Shown here: positions 1-6,722 of the stretch, in pieces
How positions within the stretch are numbered: position 1 is the first letter of the stretch
How the letters are laid out: every line of letters begins with the position of its first letter
Assembly (NCBI RefSeq): GCF_022436675.1
Contig: NZ_JAKUJZ010000005.1
Span: 372,001 to 436,000, forward strand
Direction of reading: 5' to 3'
Length of the DNA: 64,000 nucleotides
DNA from: Rheinheimera hassiensis
Lineage (GTDB): Bacteria; Pseudomonadota; Gammaproteobacteria; Enterobacterales; Alteromonadaceae
Translations under genes and position numbers: made by a program
The notes under the pieces: generated by a model
What the model was told of the DNA's origin: nothing
Seen by the model: only the letters and a program-made list of their open reading frames with translations
Databases searched by the model: none

Positions 1-1
1 A

Positions 2-988
2 GTGATGTTTGACAGCCTGGAGCAGCTAAAACAAGCCCATACCACGCTGGTAAAAGATAAAATTGTGTTCATTAATAAAAGTATGGGTAAAGACAAACTG
101 GGTACCTTTTATGGCTCAGTGGTTGGCGCGCGCGCTCAGGGTGCGGTAGAAGCAGCAAAATTGGGCGCCAAAGCTATTATTATCCGCTCGGTAGGCACCA
201 GTATTAACCGTTTTGCCCATACAGGTATTATGCGTTACAACGATGAAGTAGCACGGATCCCGGCAGCAGCTGTCTCGGTACCCGACGCCATGCAGCTGGC
301 TAAAATGCTCAGCCGCCAGCCTGAGCTGACACTGCACTTACAAATGCAAAACAAATTACCCGGCGAAGTGGTAAGCCATAACGTTATTGCCGAGATCACC
401 GGCAGTAAATACCCGGATGAAATTGTATTGATAAGCGCCCACATTGATTCGTGGGATGAAGGTACAGGCGCACTGGACGACGGTGCAGGTGTAGGCATTG
501 TTATGGCCACCGGCGCTTTGCTAAAACAACAAGGCCGGCCAGAACGCACGGTACGGGTAGTGTTATTTGGCAATGAAGAAGGTGGCTTATTCGGTGCGCG
601 TGCTTATGCTGCCAAACACGCAGCAAACCTTAACAAGCACGTATTTGCTTCAGAGTCTGACTTCGGTGCTGGACGGATCTGGCGGCTGGATACCGGCTTT
701 GGTGAAAAAGCACTGGCCTTTGGTAAAACACTGCAGCAAAAACTGGCGCCGCTTGGCATAGAAATGGGTGATAATACTGCCTCTGGTGGCCCGGATGTGT
801 CTGTTTTAAAAGCGCAAGGTGTACCGGTTGCCAGTTTACAGCAAGACGGTACAGATTATTTTGACTACCACCATACCCCTAACGATACACTGGATAAAAT
901 TGATCCGGCCGCGATGCAGCAAAACCTGGAAGCCTGGTTAATTACCACTAAAACTATCGCAAACAGCCGTATTGATTTAAGGCAGTAA
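2..988 (+). CDS. M28 family metallopeptidase, CPQ-like (5' end outside window)
   Basis: The C-terminal ~328 residues of a zinc aminopeptidase/carboxypeptidase of family M28, resembling plasma glutamate carboxypeptidase (CPQ). The first ~120 residues look like the end of a PA (protease-associated) insert. The peptidase core follows with the expected metal ligands in order: His in SAHIDSWD, Asp in LDDGAG, the Glu pair in GNEEGG, an Asp in SESDFGAG, and the last His in DYHHTPNDTLD. Family members usually have ~450-480 residues and a signal peptide, so the true start lies upstream of the window; the GTG/ATG at positions 2 and 5 are internal codons. It ends 1 bp before the stop of the convergent membrane-protein gene. 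Role: peptide hydrolysis, probably exported. No link to the NRPS locus is evident. Confidence 0.88.
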   Translation: MMFDSLEQLKQAHTTLVKDKIVFINKSMGKDKLGTFYGSVVGARAQGAVEAAKLGAKAIIIRSVGTSINRFAHTGIMRYNDEVARIPAAAVSVPDAMQLAKMLSRQPELTLHLQMQNKLPGEVVSHNVIAEITGSKYPDEIVLISAHIDSWDEGTGALDDGAGVGIVMATGALLKQQGRPERTVRVVLFGNEEGGLFGARAYAAKHAANLNKHVFASESDFGAGRIWRLDTGFGEKALAFGKTLQQKLAPLGIEMGDNTASGGPDVSVLKAQGVPVASLQQDGTDYFDYHHTPNDTLDKIDPAAMQQNLEAWLITTKTIANSRIDLRQ

Positions 989-989
989 G

Positions 990-1394
990 CTAACCGCGTA
1001 AACGCAGCGGTCTGGCTTTAACCGGCACAGGCCGCTGGTGTTTACGATAACTACTGCGCAATAGCCATAACTGTATACCCACTACCAGCATGATCATCGC
1101 TGAAGGATAAAAGTATACATTGTCACTGCCGGTAAACAGCAATAATGCCACCATGCTGTAGTTAAAAGGCAGCATCTCGTAAAACCAGAACGGTAGTGCC
1201 CCGCCGTACTTATTTCTGGCATCTTTAATGTCTGTGCGACGGTTATCTGAGCGCAATACCCAGATAACTGCACCGGCAAACACGATAAGTAAGCCGGAAA
1301 CAACGGCCAGCCACGAGTTTATTCCCAGTAAAATTGCACTTCCGATAGCAATATAAGAATAAGGTATCGTTTCATATAATTTTGCAGGCAACAT
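990..1394 (-). CDS. Small four-helix membrane protein with internal duplication
   Basis: A 134-residue protein that I cannot assign to a named family. It has four hydrophobic segments in two halves that repeat each other. The first half begins YETIPYSYIAIG and ends VIWVLRSDNRR; the second begins YEMLPFNYSMVA and ends QLWLLRSSYRK. Each half therefore reads 'YE-hPa-Y', two helices, then W-LRS and a basic tail. The basic C-terminus (KARPLRLRG) suggests a cytoplasmic tail. The ATG start is well supported by a strong Shine-Dalgarno sequence, AAGGAGG, 10 bases upstream (complement of 1405-1411). It is convergent with the M28 peptidase gene with a single base between the stops. Confidence 0.8.
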   Translation of the reverse strand: MLPAKLYETIPYSYIAIGSAILLGINSWLAVVSGLLIVFAGAVIWVLRSDNRRTDIKDARNKYGGALPFWFYEMLPFNYSMVALLLFTGSDNVYFYPSAMIMLVVGIQLWLLRSSYRKHQRPVPVKARPLRLRG

Positions 1395-1579
1395 CAGTGA
1401 ACCCCCTCCTTGTTCAGCTGGAATTAAGTGTAGAACAAGTTTTGACTTATGTATGACATCGCCATTACAGCCATTAATTAAACTAATCTGAAAACAGCAA
1501 AATTCCTCAGTTGAGTAACACTACACTGCACAGCATAATGCGCACAAATTATAGTCAGCCAGATACGCAGGAAAACGTT

Positions 1580-1864
1580 ATGGAAAACATTATGTTCGAT
1601 ATCATCAGCTGGGTTGGCTTAACAATCTGTATTGGCGCGTTTTTTATTAAAGATGTGTTCTGGTTACGTTTAGCAACACTAATTGGTTGCAGCCTGTTGT
1701 TTGTCTACTACAGCCATATTGCCATTCCACAGGGTGTTATCTCTAATTTATTAGTATTATTAATTAATGCTTACTACCTGTTGCGCTTTGCCAAAGCCCG
1801 TAAAGCCGAGAAAGCCGTCCAGCAAAATCCGGCTGCTGCGCCACTTGCAGCTCAGGCCGAATAA
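1580..1864 (+). CDS. Small inner-membrane protein, YgjV-like topology
   Basis: A 94-residue hydrophobic protein with three predicted membrane segments (about residues 4-24, 28-46 and 50-70) and a charged, Ala/Gln-rich cytoplasmic tail. The layout (helix, short loop with Lys/Asp before the next helix, helix ending in a basic KARKAEK stretch) resembles small YgjV-type membrane proteins of unknown function. The reading frame is open further upstream to a TTG at 1511. The ATG at 1580 is preferred because a CAGGA motif lies about 7 bases upstream and because hydrophobicity begins right after it. Function unknown. Confidence 0.7.
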   Translation: MENIMFDIISWVGLTICIGAFFIKDVFWLRLATLIGCSLLFVYYSHIAIPQGVISNLLVLLINAYYLLRFAKARKAEKAVQQNPAAAPLAAQAE

Positions 1865-1875
1865 CAACACACTAC

Positions 1876-1904
1876 TTTTGTCTGGCGGCAGTGCGGGCTA
1901 TAAT
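1876..1904 (+). promoter_or_regulatory. Probable sigma70 promoter of smrA
   Basis: A perfect TATAAT at 1899-1904 is preceded by a TTTTGT/TTGTCT stretch at 1876-1883, giving a 15-17 bp spacer. Transcription would start near 1911, just before the Shine-Dalgarno AGGAG (1921-1925) of smrA. An 8-bp palindrome GACCGGTC (1909-1916) sits at the expected start site. The -10 box is strong and the -35 box is weak. Confidence 0.5.
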
Positions 1905-1933
1905 TGCCGACCGGTCAGACAGGAGTACCCGCT

Positions 1934-2524
1934 ATGCAAAACGATGAATCAGACTTGTTTCTGCAGGAGATGTCTGGTGTAACGCCATTATCTCAGGACG
2001 CCGTATTGCTTGAGAACGGCGAGTTCAGCCCTACGTTGGCACAACAAGCAAGGCGTAAAGCGGCTGAACAGGAAATGGAGTACGATGCTAACTATCTCAG
2101 CATGGAATATGTTGATCTGGTAAAGCCGGACGAGCCTTTCACTTACAAAAAAGATGGCGTTCAGGATGGCGTATACCGCAATTTGCGCTTAGGCAAATAT
2201 CAGCTGGACGCCACATTAAACCTGCTGGGCAAAAGCCTGAGTGATGCCCGCCGCGAGCTGTTTTTCTTTCTTGAAGATTGCCATAAGCGTGGCATACGCA
2301 CTTTGCTTATTCAACACGGCATGGGCCGCAATAGTAAACCGCACCCGGCAATATTGCGTAGCTACGTGTTTAAATGGTTACCGCAAATAGCAACAGTGCT
2401 GGCCTGTAATACCGCACAAAAGCAACACGGTGGTTATTCAGCAACTTATGTTTTACTGCAAAAGAATGCTGAACAAAAGCGTGAAAACAGAGAGTTACAT
2501 AGCAAACGCGGTGCACAGAAATAA
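1934..2524 (+). CDS. smrA: Smr-domain protein, SmrA-type DNA endonuclease
   Basis: A 196-residue protein with a charged N-terminal extension and a C-terminal Smr domain (about residues 95-180). Visible Smr hallmarks are the LDATLNLLGKSLSDAR entry strand/helix (usually LDLHG), the HGMGRNSK loop corresponding to the family HGKG motif, and the LPQ..VLACNTAQKQHGGYSATYVLL end that corresponds to the conserved H-GG-G-tYVLL region. The domain nicks DNA or structured nucleic acid in characterised relatives; the cellular role of SmrA is not settled. The start is decided by AGGAG (1921-1925) with an 8-base spacer before ATG 1934; an in-frame TTG at 1904 lies inside the promoter and is rejected. A strong hairpin follows the stop. 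Confidence 0.88.
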   Translation: MQNDESDLFLQEMSGVTPLSQDAVLLENGEFSPTLAQQARRKAAEQEMEYDANYLSMEYVDLVKPDEPFTYKKDGVQDGVYRNLRLGKYQLDATLNLLGKSLSDARRELFFFLEDCHKRGIRTLLIQHGMGRNSKPHPAILRSYVFKWLPQIATVLACNTAQKQHGGYSATYVLLQKNAEQKRENRELHSKRGAQK

Positions 2525-2526
2525 CT

Positions 2527-2548
2527 AACCCCCGGCAAGCCGGGGGTT
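2527..2548. terminator. Rho-independent terminator, probably bidirectional
   Basis: A perfect inverted repeat, AACCCCCGGC and GCCGGGGGTT with a two-base apparent loop, begins three bases after the smrA stop. The top strand continues TGATTTAG and the bottom strand continues AGTTATTT, so the T-tracts are modest. It lies between smrA and the opposing small ORF at 2585-2704 and could serve both. Confidence 0.75.
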
Positions 2549-2584
2549 GATTTAGTCAATCCTTATGACTGTATTCGATTCCTG

Positions 2585-2704
2585 CTATCCGCCACACAAC
2601 AGACAGACAGCTTCGGCTTTGGTCAAAAATGCCGATAACGCCATTAAACACACCACAATGGCGATTGCGGTAAAGCCAAAACCCCGACTGGACGCTTTAC
2701 TCAT
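2585..2704 (-). CDS. 39-residue small membrane or secreted peptide
   Basis: A short ORF reading MSKASSRGFGFTAIAIVVC, then a hydrophobic run through LMALSAFLTKAEA, ending VCLLCGG. The polar basic N-terminus plus one hydrophobic segment fits a single-span membrane peptide or a signal peptide with an AEA-like cleavage site, leaving a tiny Cys-containing remnant. Support for translation is a GAGG Shine-Dalgarno about 6 bases before the ATG (complement around 2710-2714) and the downstream bidirectional hairpin. No family recognised. It occupies most of the otherwise empty 290-bp gap between smrA and the GNAT gene. Confidence 0.5.
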   Translation of the reverse strand: MSKASSRGFGFTAIAIVVCLMALSAFLTKAEAVCLLCGG

Positions 2705-2786
2705 AACTAACCTCGGTAACGCATTTTATTATTTTAATTAGTAACTTGGCCTAAGTTTCCTTAAACCGTCACTGAGTGTAGTTAAG

Positions 2787-2803
2787 TTGTAACAAAGTTA
2801 CAA
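2787..2803. repeat. Short perfect inverted repeat
   Basis: TTGTAAC-AAA-GTTACAA, 7-bp arms, sits 12 bp beyond the GNAT stop and about 80 bp upstream of the 39-residue ORF. It has no T-run on either side, so it is a poor terminator. It could be an operator for the small ORF or incidental. Confidence 0.35.
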
Positions 2804-2814
2804 TAACTGTGTAT

Positions 2815-3396
2815 TTAACCAGCCTTTTCAACGTGATGCGCTAACGCTGAATAGACAAAATCTGCCGCCAGCAAACGGCTGTCATTCAGCTGTGGTAAAG
2901 CTTCTGTACTGTGTTCAATATGGGTAATAACAAAACCGGCTTGCTGATAATTTTTCAGCGCTGACGGGTGATCAGCACTGCAGGTATGCAGCCATATTTT
3001 ACTGGCCTGCCACTGTGCCGCCTGCACTATAGCGGCTTGTGCCAGCTTTAGCCCCAGGCCCTGGCCAATAAACTGCGGTAACAAACCAAAAAACTTAATT
3101 TCCACACTGTGATCTGCGTGCTTTAGTAGCTCAATATAGCCTGCCGGGGTGCCTTTCACCCACAGCAGCCAGGTACGTACCTGCTGTTGTGTCAGATAAT
3201 CCAGCCACTGCTGATAATTCCAGCTTAAGCGGCTAAACCAGCGCCAGGGCCCACCCACTGTTCTGAACATAAACTGGCTTAGCTCGGGGCTGGTAACCTC
3301 AGCCTCGGCCAACTGTACGCCATCCGGCCATTTTGGTGGCTGTGGTGCTGGCGCATCAAATTGCAAAAACCAGGTGGTAATGTCTGTGGTGTGCAT
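2815..3396 (-). CDS. GNAT family N-acetyltransferase
   Basis: A 193-residue acetyltransferase of the GNAT fold. The acetyl-CoA binding motif A is visible as the strand KFFGLLP followed by QFIGQGLGLKLAQAA (Q-x-x-G-x-G pattern). The motif B region is seen in the SALKNYQQAGFV segment typical of this fold. The substrate cannot be read from the sequence. The frame is open to a TTG at 3414 that would overlap the ghrA stop. The ATG at 3396 is chosen because AGGGG lies 8 bases upstream and because it leaves just one base after the ghrA TAA, a standard tight operon junction. It is therefore cotranscribed with, and downstream of, the ghrA-like gene. Confidence 0.87.
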   Translation of the reverse strand: MHTTDITTWFLQFDAPAPQPPKWPDGVQLAEAEVTSPELSQFMFRTVGGPWRWFSRLSWNYQQWLDYLTQQQVRTWLLWVKGTPAGYIELLKHADHSVEIKFFGLLPQFIGQGLGLKLAQAAIVQAAQWQASKIWLHTCSADHPSALKNYQQAGFVITHIEHSTEALPQLNDSRLLAADFVYSALAHHVEKAG

Positions 3397-3397
3397 T

Positions 3398-4318
3398 TTA
3401 ATATCCCCTGCCAATATCTACCGGATTTAGCAAAGCCTCACCGCGCTGGCTACGCCGGTAATTCTCAGCAATTTGTTCAACCACAGTACTAACATCTGTT
3501 ACCGCTGAAACATGCGGTGTAATAAGCACAGCCGGATGGCTCCACAATGGATGTTCTGCCGGTAACGGCTCCTGGCAAAATACATCCAGGCAGGCAGCCT
3601 GCAACCTGCCGTTGTCCAGCGCGGCCAATAATGCGGTTTCATCAACAATGTCGCCGCGCGCCACATTAATAAAAATGGCACCAGGCTTTAAACTGCTGAA
3701 GAAATCCTCTGAGAGCATCTGCTGCGTTGCCGGCGTTAGCGGCAGTAAGCAAATCACAATATCAGCATCAGCTACAGCCATAGTAAGACCTTCTGCAGCA
3801 TAAAAGCAGCTGATATGCTCAAGCTGCTTCGGCGTTCTGGCCCAGCCATTCACGCTATAACCCTGGCGGGCAAAATGCGTGGCGGCAGCAGCTCCCAGCT
3901 CACCCAGCCCAAGCACAGCAATATGCGCAATGCGTCTTGGGCTTTTCGGCTTCCACTGTTTTTGTTGCTGCTGCGCGCTGAACACATCTAAGCGCAAGCG
4001 GTAGTAACTGACCACACCATCAAGATAGCGCACCATGGTATCTGTTAGCGTAGGGTCAACAATACGGGCTATAGGTAAGGCGGGCAAAGTGGGGTCAGCC
4101 AGTATGGCATCAACCCCGGCGCCAAAACACTGCACAGCTTGTAAAGCAGGCAGGCTGGCCAGGCTGCCATGCGGTTGTTTCCATACCACAGCAAATTCAA
4201 CAGCTGCCGGGTTACGGATCTGCGGCCAGATTTCAATATCAGTATCAGGCAAAGCCTGTGCTAAGCGTTGTTGCAAATCGTCAAGTTTACGATCGGGAAT
4301 AATCAGGGCTAGGGTCAT
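3398..4318 (-). CDS. ghrA: Glyoxylate/hydroxypyruvate reductase A (GhrA type)
   Basis: A 306-residue D-isomer-specific 2-hydroxyacid dehydrogenase; E. coli GhrA has about 312. It would reduce glyoxylate to glycolate and hydroxypyruvate to glycerate with NADPH in the cytoplasm. The Rossmann glycine motif appears as AVLGLGELGAAAATHFARQG, followed by an Arg/Thr/Lys stretch (WARTPK) that favours NADP. The catalytic triad is visible: Arg in NVARGDIVDE, Glu in CQEPLP and His in TPHVSAVT. A TAAGG Shine-Dalgarno precedes the ATG. It is the first gene of a minus-strand pair with the GNAT gene and is divergent from the SGNH gene across a short gap. Confidence 0.9.
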   Translation of the reverse strand: MTLALIIPDRKLDDLQQRLAQALPDTDIEIWPQIRNPAAVEFAVVWKQPHGSLASLPALQAVQCFGAGVDAILADPTLPALPIARIVDPTLTDTMVRYLDGVVSYYRLRLDVFSAQQQQKQWKPKSPRRIAHIAVLGLGELGAAAATHFARQGYSVNGWARTPKQLEHISCFYAAEGLTMAVADADIVICLLPLTPATQQMLSEDFFSSLKPGAIFINVARGDIVDETALLAALDNGRLQAACLDVFCQEPLPAEHPLWSHPAVLITPHVSAVTDVSTVVEQIAENYRRSQRGEALLNPVDIGRGY

Positions 4319-4413
4319 AATTTACCTTAGGTTTTAATTACTGCTTTATGCTTGTGGCTAACACGCAATGAAGTTAACATTTGCATCACCTTATAAAAAC
4401 ATCGTTATCTAAA

Positions 4414-5217
4414 ATGCCAAAAAATATCTTTTTGCCTGTACTGTGGCTAACCATGCTGCTTTACGTTATCAGCGCCGCAGGCATGTCAAATGCGGCTGTG
4501 CCTGCTACACCACAGCAAACTGCTAAGGCATTATCGCAGGAGACACCTGATAGTATGTCAGCCCATTTTAATTTGCTCTTTATGGGCAATAGTCACACTT
4601 CGAGTCACAACCTGCCGCAGTTAGTAGCTCAACTGCTTCAGTCCGGCATACCAGGTGCAAAAGTCGAAACCCGGCTAGCATCTGGTTACCATTTTTTGGA
4701 TGAACGCCTGCAGCATCAAGCCAGTACTACACTACTAAGTGACGGCAACTGGAGCCATGTGATCCTGCAGGCACAAAAATACAGCACAACAGGACGCTAT
4801 TTCTACCCCACTGATGCCGCAGAAGAGTGGATAAGACGTATTAATGCCAAAAATGCCCGCGCTATAATGTTTCCGGAGTGGCCCAGACGAGGTAACAAAG
4901 AAGAGGGCCAACGCATACATCAGTTGCATCAAAATATTGCCAAAGCTGAGCCTGCCTGTGTTGCTCCTATCGGCTTAGCATGGGAACAAGCCCTACAACA
5001 TAACCCCAGGTTAAAACTCCATTCCAGTGATGGTAATCATGCCGCTTTTGAAGGTGCATTTTTGACGGCTCTGGTGTTGTATGGAACTATTAGTACACAA
5101 GATCCCGCTGAATTAGACGAAATCAGAGGTATTAAGCTCAACCGGGATACCCAGGCTGAACTCAGACAGGCGGCTTCAGCCACATTACGCCAGCACGCGC
5201 CATGCGTTAACAAATGA
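4414..5217 (+). CDS. Exported SGNH-hydrolase-like protein
   Basis: About 267 residues from ATG 4414, beginning with a signal peptide (MPKNIF, hydrophobic core LPVLWLTMLLYVISAAG, small residues before the mature part), so the protein probably acts in the periplasm. The SGNH/GDSL blocks are recognisable: nucleophile block I as LLFMGNSHTSSHN (Ser within GNS), and block V near the C-terminus as SSDGNHAAFEGAFL with the catalytic Asp-x-x-His. The substrate is unknown; relatives act as esterases or acyl hydrolases. A TTG at 4381 would give a longer N-terminus with a less typical signal peptide. The last codon overlaps the PPTase start (ATGA at 5214-5217), so the two genes are translationally coupled. 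Its place beside the NRPS genes could mean a role in maturing the peptide, but this is only positional. Confidence 0.72.
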   Translation: MPKNIFLPVLWLTMLLYVISAAGMSNAAVPATPQQTAKALSQETPDSMSAHFNLLFMGNSHTSSHNLPQLVAQLLQSGIPGAKVETRLASGYHFLDERLQHQASTTLLSDGNWSHVILQAQKYSTTGRYFYPTDAAEEWIRRINAKNARAIMFPEWPRRGNKEEGQRIHQLHQNIAKAEPACVAPIGLAWEQALQHNPRLKLHSSDGNHAAFEGAFLTALVLYGTISTQDPAELDEIRGIKLNRDTQAELRQAASATLRQHAPCVNK

Positions 5218-5942
5218 TATCCGCGCAACAAATTGCTGGCGATGTTTTCGGACCTGTGACGCCTGTGAGATTTAAACTGCAACAGGAATCGCTGATTGTC
5301 CACTGTCAGTTCGATGTCAGCCACTATGATGATGCGCTATTTGGTCACTATGGTATTAGTATGCCAAGTCAGCTGTGGCAGGCGGTGCCTAAACGCCGCT
5401 GCGAGTATCTGGCCGGCAGAGTGCTGTTTCTGCAATTATTACATCACTACCAGTTGCCTTCTTGCCAACTACTCAATACCTTATCCGGCGCACCAAGCTG
5501 GCCTGCGGGTTATATTGGTTCAATCAGTCATGCTGATGGCAACGCTATTTGCTGCATGATGCCGGATAAAATATACCAGGCGATAGGAATAGACATTGAA
5601 ACGATACTTGGCGCCAACAGCGGCACTGAGCTTGCATCGCACATTGTTCAACCAAAAGAGCAACACTTATTACTCGGGACCGCTGCTGTTACTTATGCTG
5701 AAGCGTTAACCATTGCTTTTTCTGCCAAAGAGAGTCTGTATAAGGCGCTATACCCTAAGGTACAACGTTTCTTTGGTTTTGAAGACGCTGAATTAATTAA
5801 GATACTGACAGACAAACAACAATTTACCCTACGATTAACCACTGACCTAACCCCGCAGCTCACGATGGGCATGTTATTTCATGGACATTACTGTTTTGTT
5901 GAACAGCAAGTAATCAGCCTGATAGCACTGCCTTCGTGTTAG
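5214..5942 (+). CDS. 4'-phosphopantetheinyl transferase, Sfp/EntD type
   Basis: A 242-residue PPTase that would convert the 16 apo-carrier (T) domains of the locus to the holo form by transferring phosphopantetheine from CoA to the Ser of each GGHS/GGDS motif. Visible signature elements: the basic RRCEYLAGR segment (about residues 60-70), GSISHADG (about 103-110), the Mg-binding GIDIE motif with Asp and Glu (about 125-130), and FSAKESLYKALYP (about 168-180), matching the family FSxKES-x-x-K. It overlaps the upstream SGNH gene by ATGA and its 3' end overlaps the opposing thioesterase gene by 29 bp. The location inside the cluster indicates a dedicated activating enzyme. Confidence 0.92.
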   Translation: MISAQQIAGDVFGPVTPVRFKLQQESLIVHCQFDVSHYDDALFGHYGISMPSQLWQAVPKRRCEYLAGRVLFLQLLHHYQLPSCQLLNTLSGAPSWPAGYIGSISHADGNAICCMMPDKIYQAIGIDIETILGANSGTELASHIVQPKEQHLLLGTAAVTYAEALTIAFSAKESLYKALYPKVQRFFGFEDAELIKILTDKQQFTLRLTTDLTPQLTMGMLFHGHYCFVEQQVISLIALPSC

Positions 5943-6699
5943 CTATTGTGGCTTTCGCCTGTTGACAGTGCGGCAACAGCGCAAGCTCAATAACATGTGC
6001 CATTTTAGTTAAGTGTGTATTTATAAAGAAATGATCGCCATCAATGATATGGTGCTGGCAACTACCTGTAAACAGCTGCTGCCATGCCAGCACATTTTCT
6101 GCTGGTACATCTTTGTCAAAACGCCCTGCCATACTGGTCAGATCTATTGCGGGGGGATTAACTGGCGGACATTGATAGTCGTAGCCCAGTTTAAAATCAG
6201 CCCGTAATGTGGGTAACATCAGTTCCATCAATTCATCATAAGCCAGCAGCTCCTGTGGTGTACCACCAAGCAAAGCCAACTCTTGCCGGAATTGCTGATC
6301 AGCCAGTAAATGTATAGGCTCACGTTGTATACCCAGCTGCGGCGCAGAACGTGCAGCCATAAACACATGCCGTACATCTGCCTGCTGCAGGCGATGAGCA
6401 ACCTCATATGCTTGCAGGCAACCATTACTGTAGCCGAGCAGGGCAAAAGGTTTATCAGCGCAGGCCTGGATCTGCGGCGCCACCGCCTTGGCAATATCTT
6501 GCGCCGAGGTCAGTGCAGGCTCAAACATTCGGTTACCCCTGCCGGGTAACTGCACCGCTACCAGCTCAATTTGCTCTGACAGCAATCTGGCTAACGGAAA
6601 ATAAATCGCGGCCTGGCCGCCGGCATACGGAAAACAGAACAACCTTAATTTTGCTGCTGGTTTAGCTTTCGGCACTATAAACCATTCATTTTTATACAT
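5914..6699 (-). CDS. Type II (stand-alone) thioesterase
   Basis: A 261-residue alpha/beta-hydrolase of the external thioesterase type found with NRPS genes. The nucleophile elbow is GYSNG (Ser near residue 91). The N-terminal FCFPYAGGQAAIYF and QLPGRGNR segments are typical of the family, the acidic residue lies in GRFDKDVP and the catalytic His in DGDHFF. The usual task is hydrolysing wrong or stalled acyl groups from carrier domains. Because no NRPS here carries an integrated TE, it may also be a candidate for product release. The ATG at 6699 has GGAG 6 bases upstream; the in-frame GTG at 6717 does not. It begins 23 bp after the giant NRPS stop and is presumably in the same transcript. Confidence 0.92.
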   Translation of the reverse strand: MYKNEWFIVPKAKPAAKLRLFCFPYAGGQAAIYFPLARLLSEQIELVAVQLPGRGNRMFEPALTSAQDIAKAVAPQIQACADKPFALLGYSNGCLQAYEVAHRLQQADVRHVFMAARSAPQLGIQREPIHLLADQQFRQELALLGGTPQELLAYDELMELMLPTLRADFKLGYDYQCPPVNPPAIDLTSMAGRFDKDVPAENVLAWQQLFTGSCQHHIIDGDHFFINTHLTKMAHVIELALLPHCQQAKATIANTKAVLSG

Positions 6700-6722
6700 A
6701 TTGCACTCCATCTGCACAGCGG

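Noticed and set aside
1511-1579. TTG start 23 codons upstream for the small membrane protein.
   Set aside because: The added segment is polar, lacks a ribosome-binding site, and precedes a well-placed ATG with CAGGA.
2787-2803. TTGTAAC/GTTACAA repeat as terminator of the GNAT gene.
   Set aside because: The stem is short and AT-rich and no T-run follows on the minus strand.
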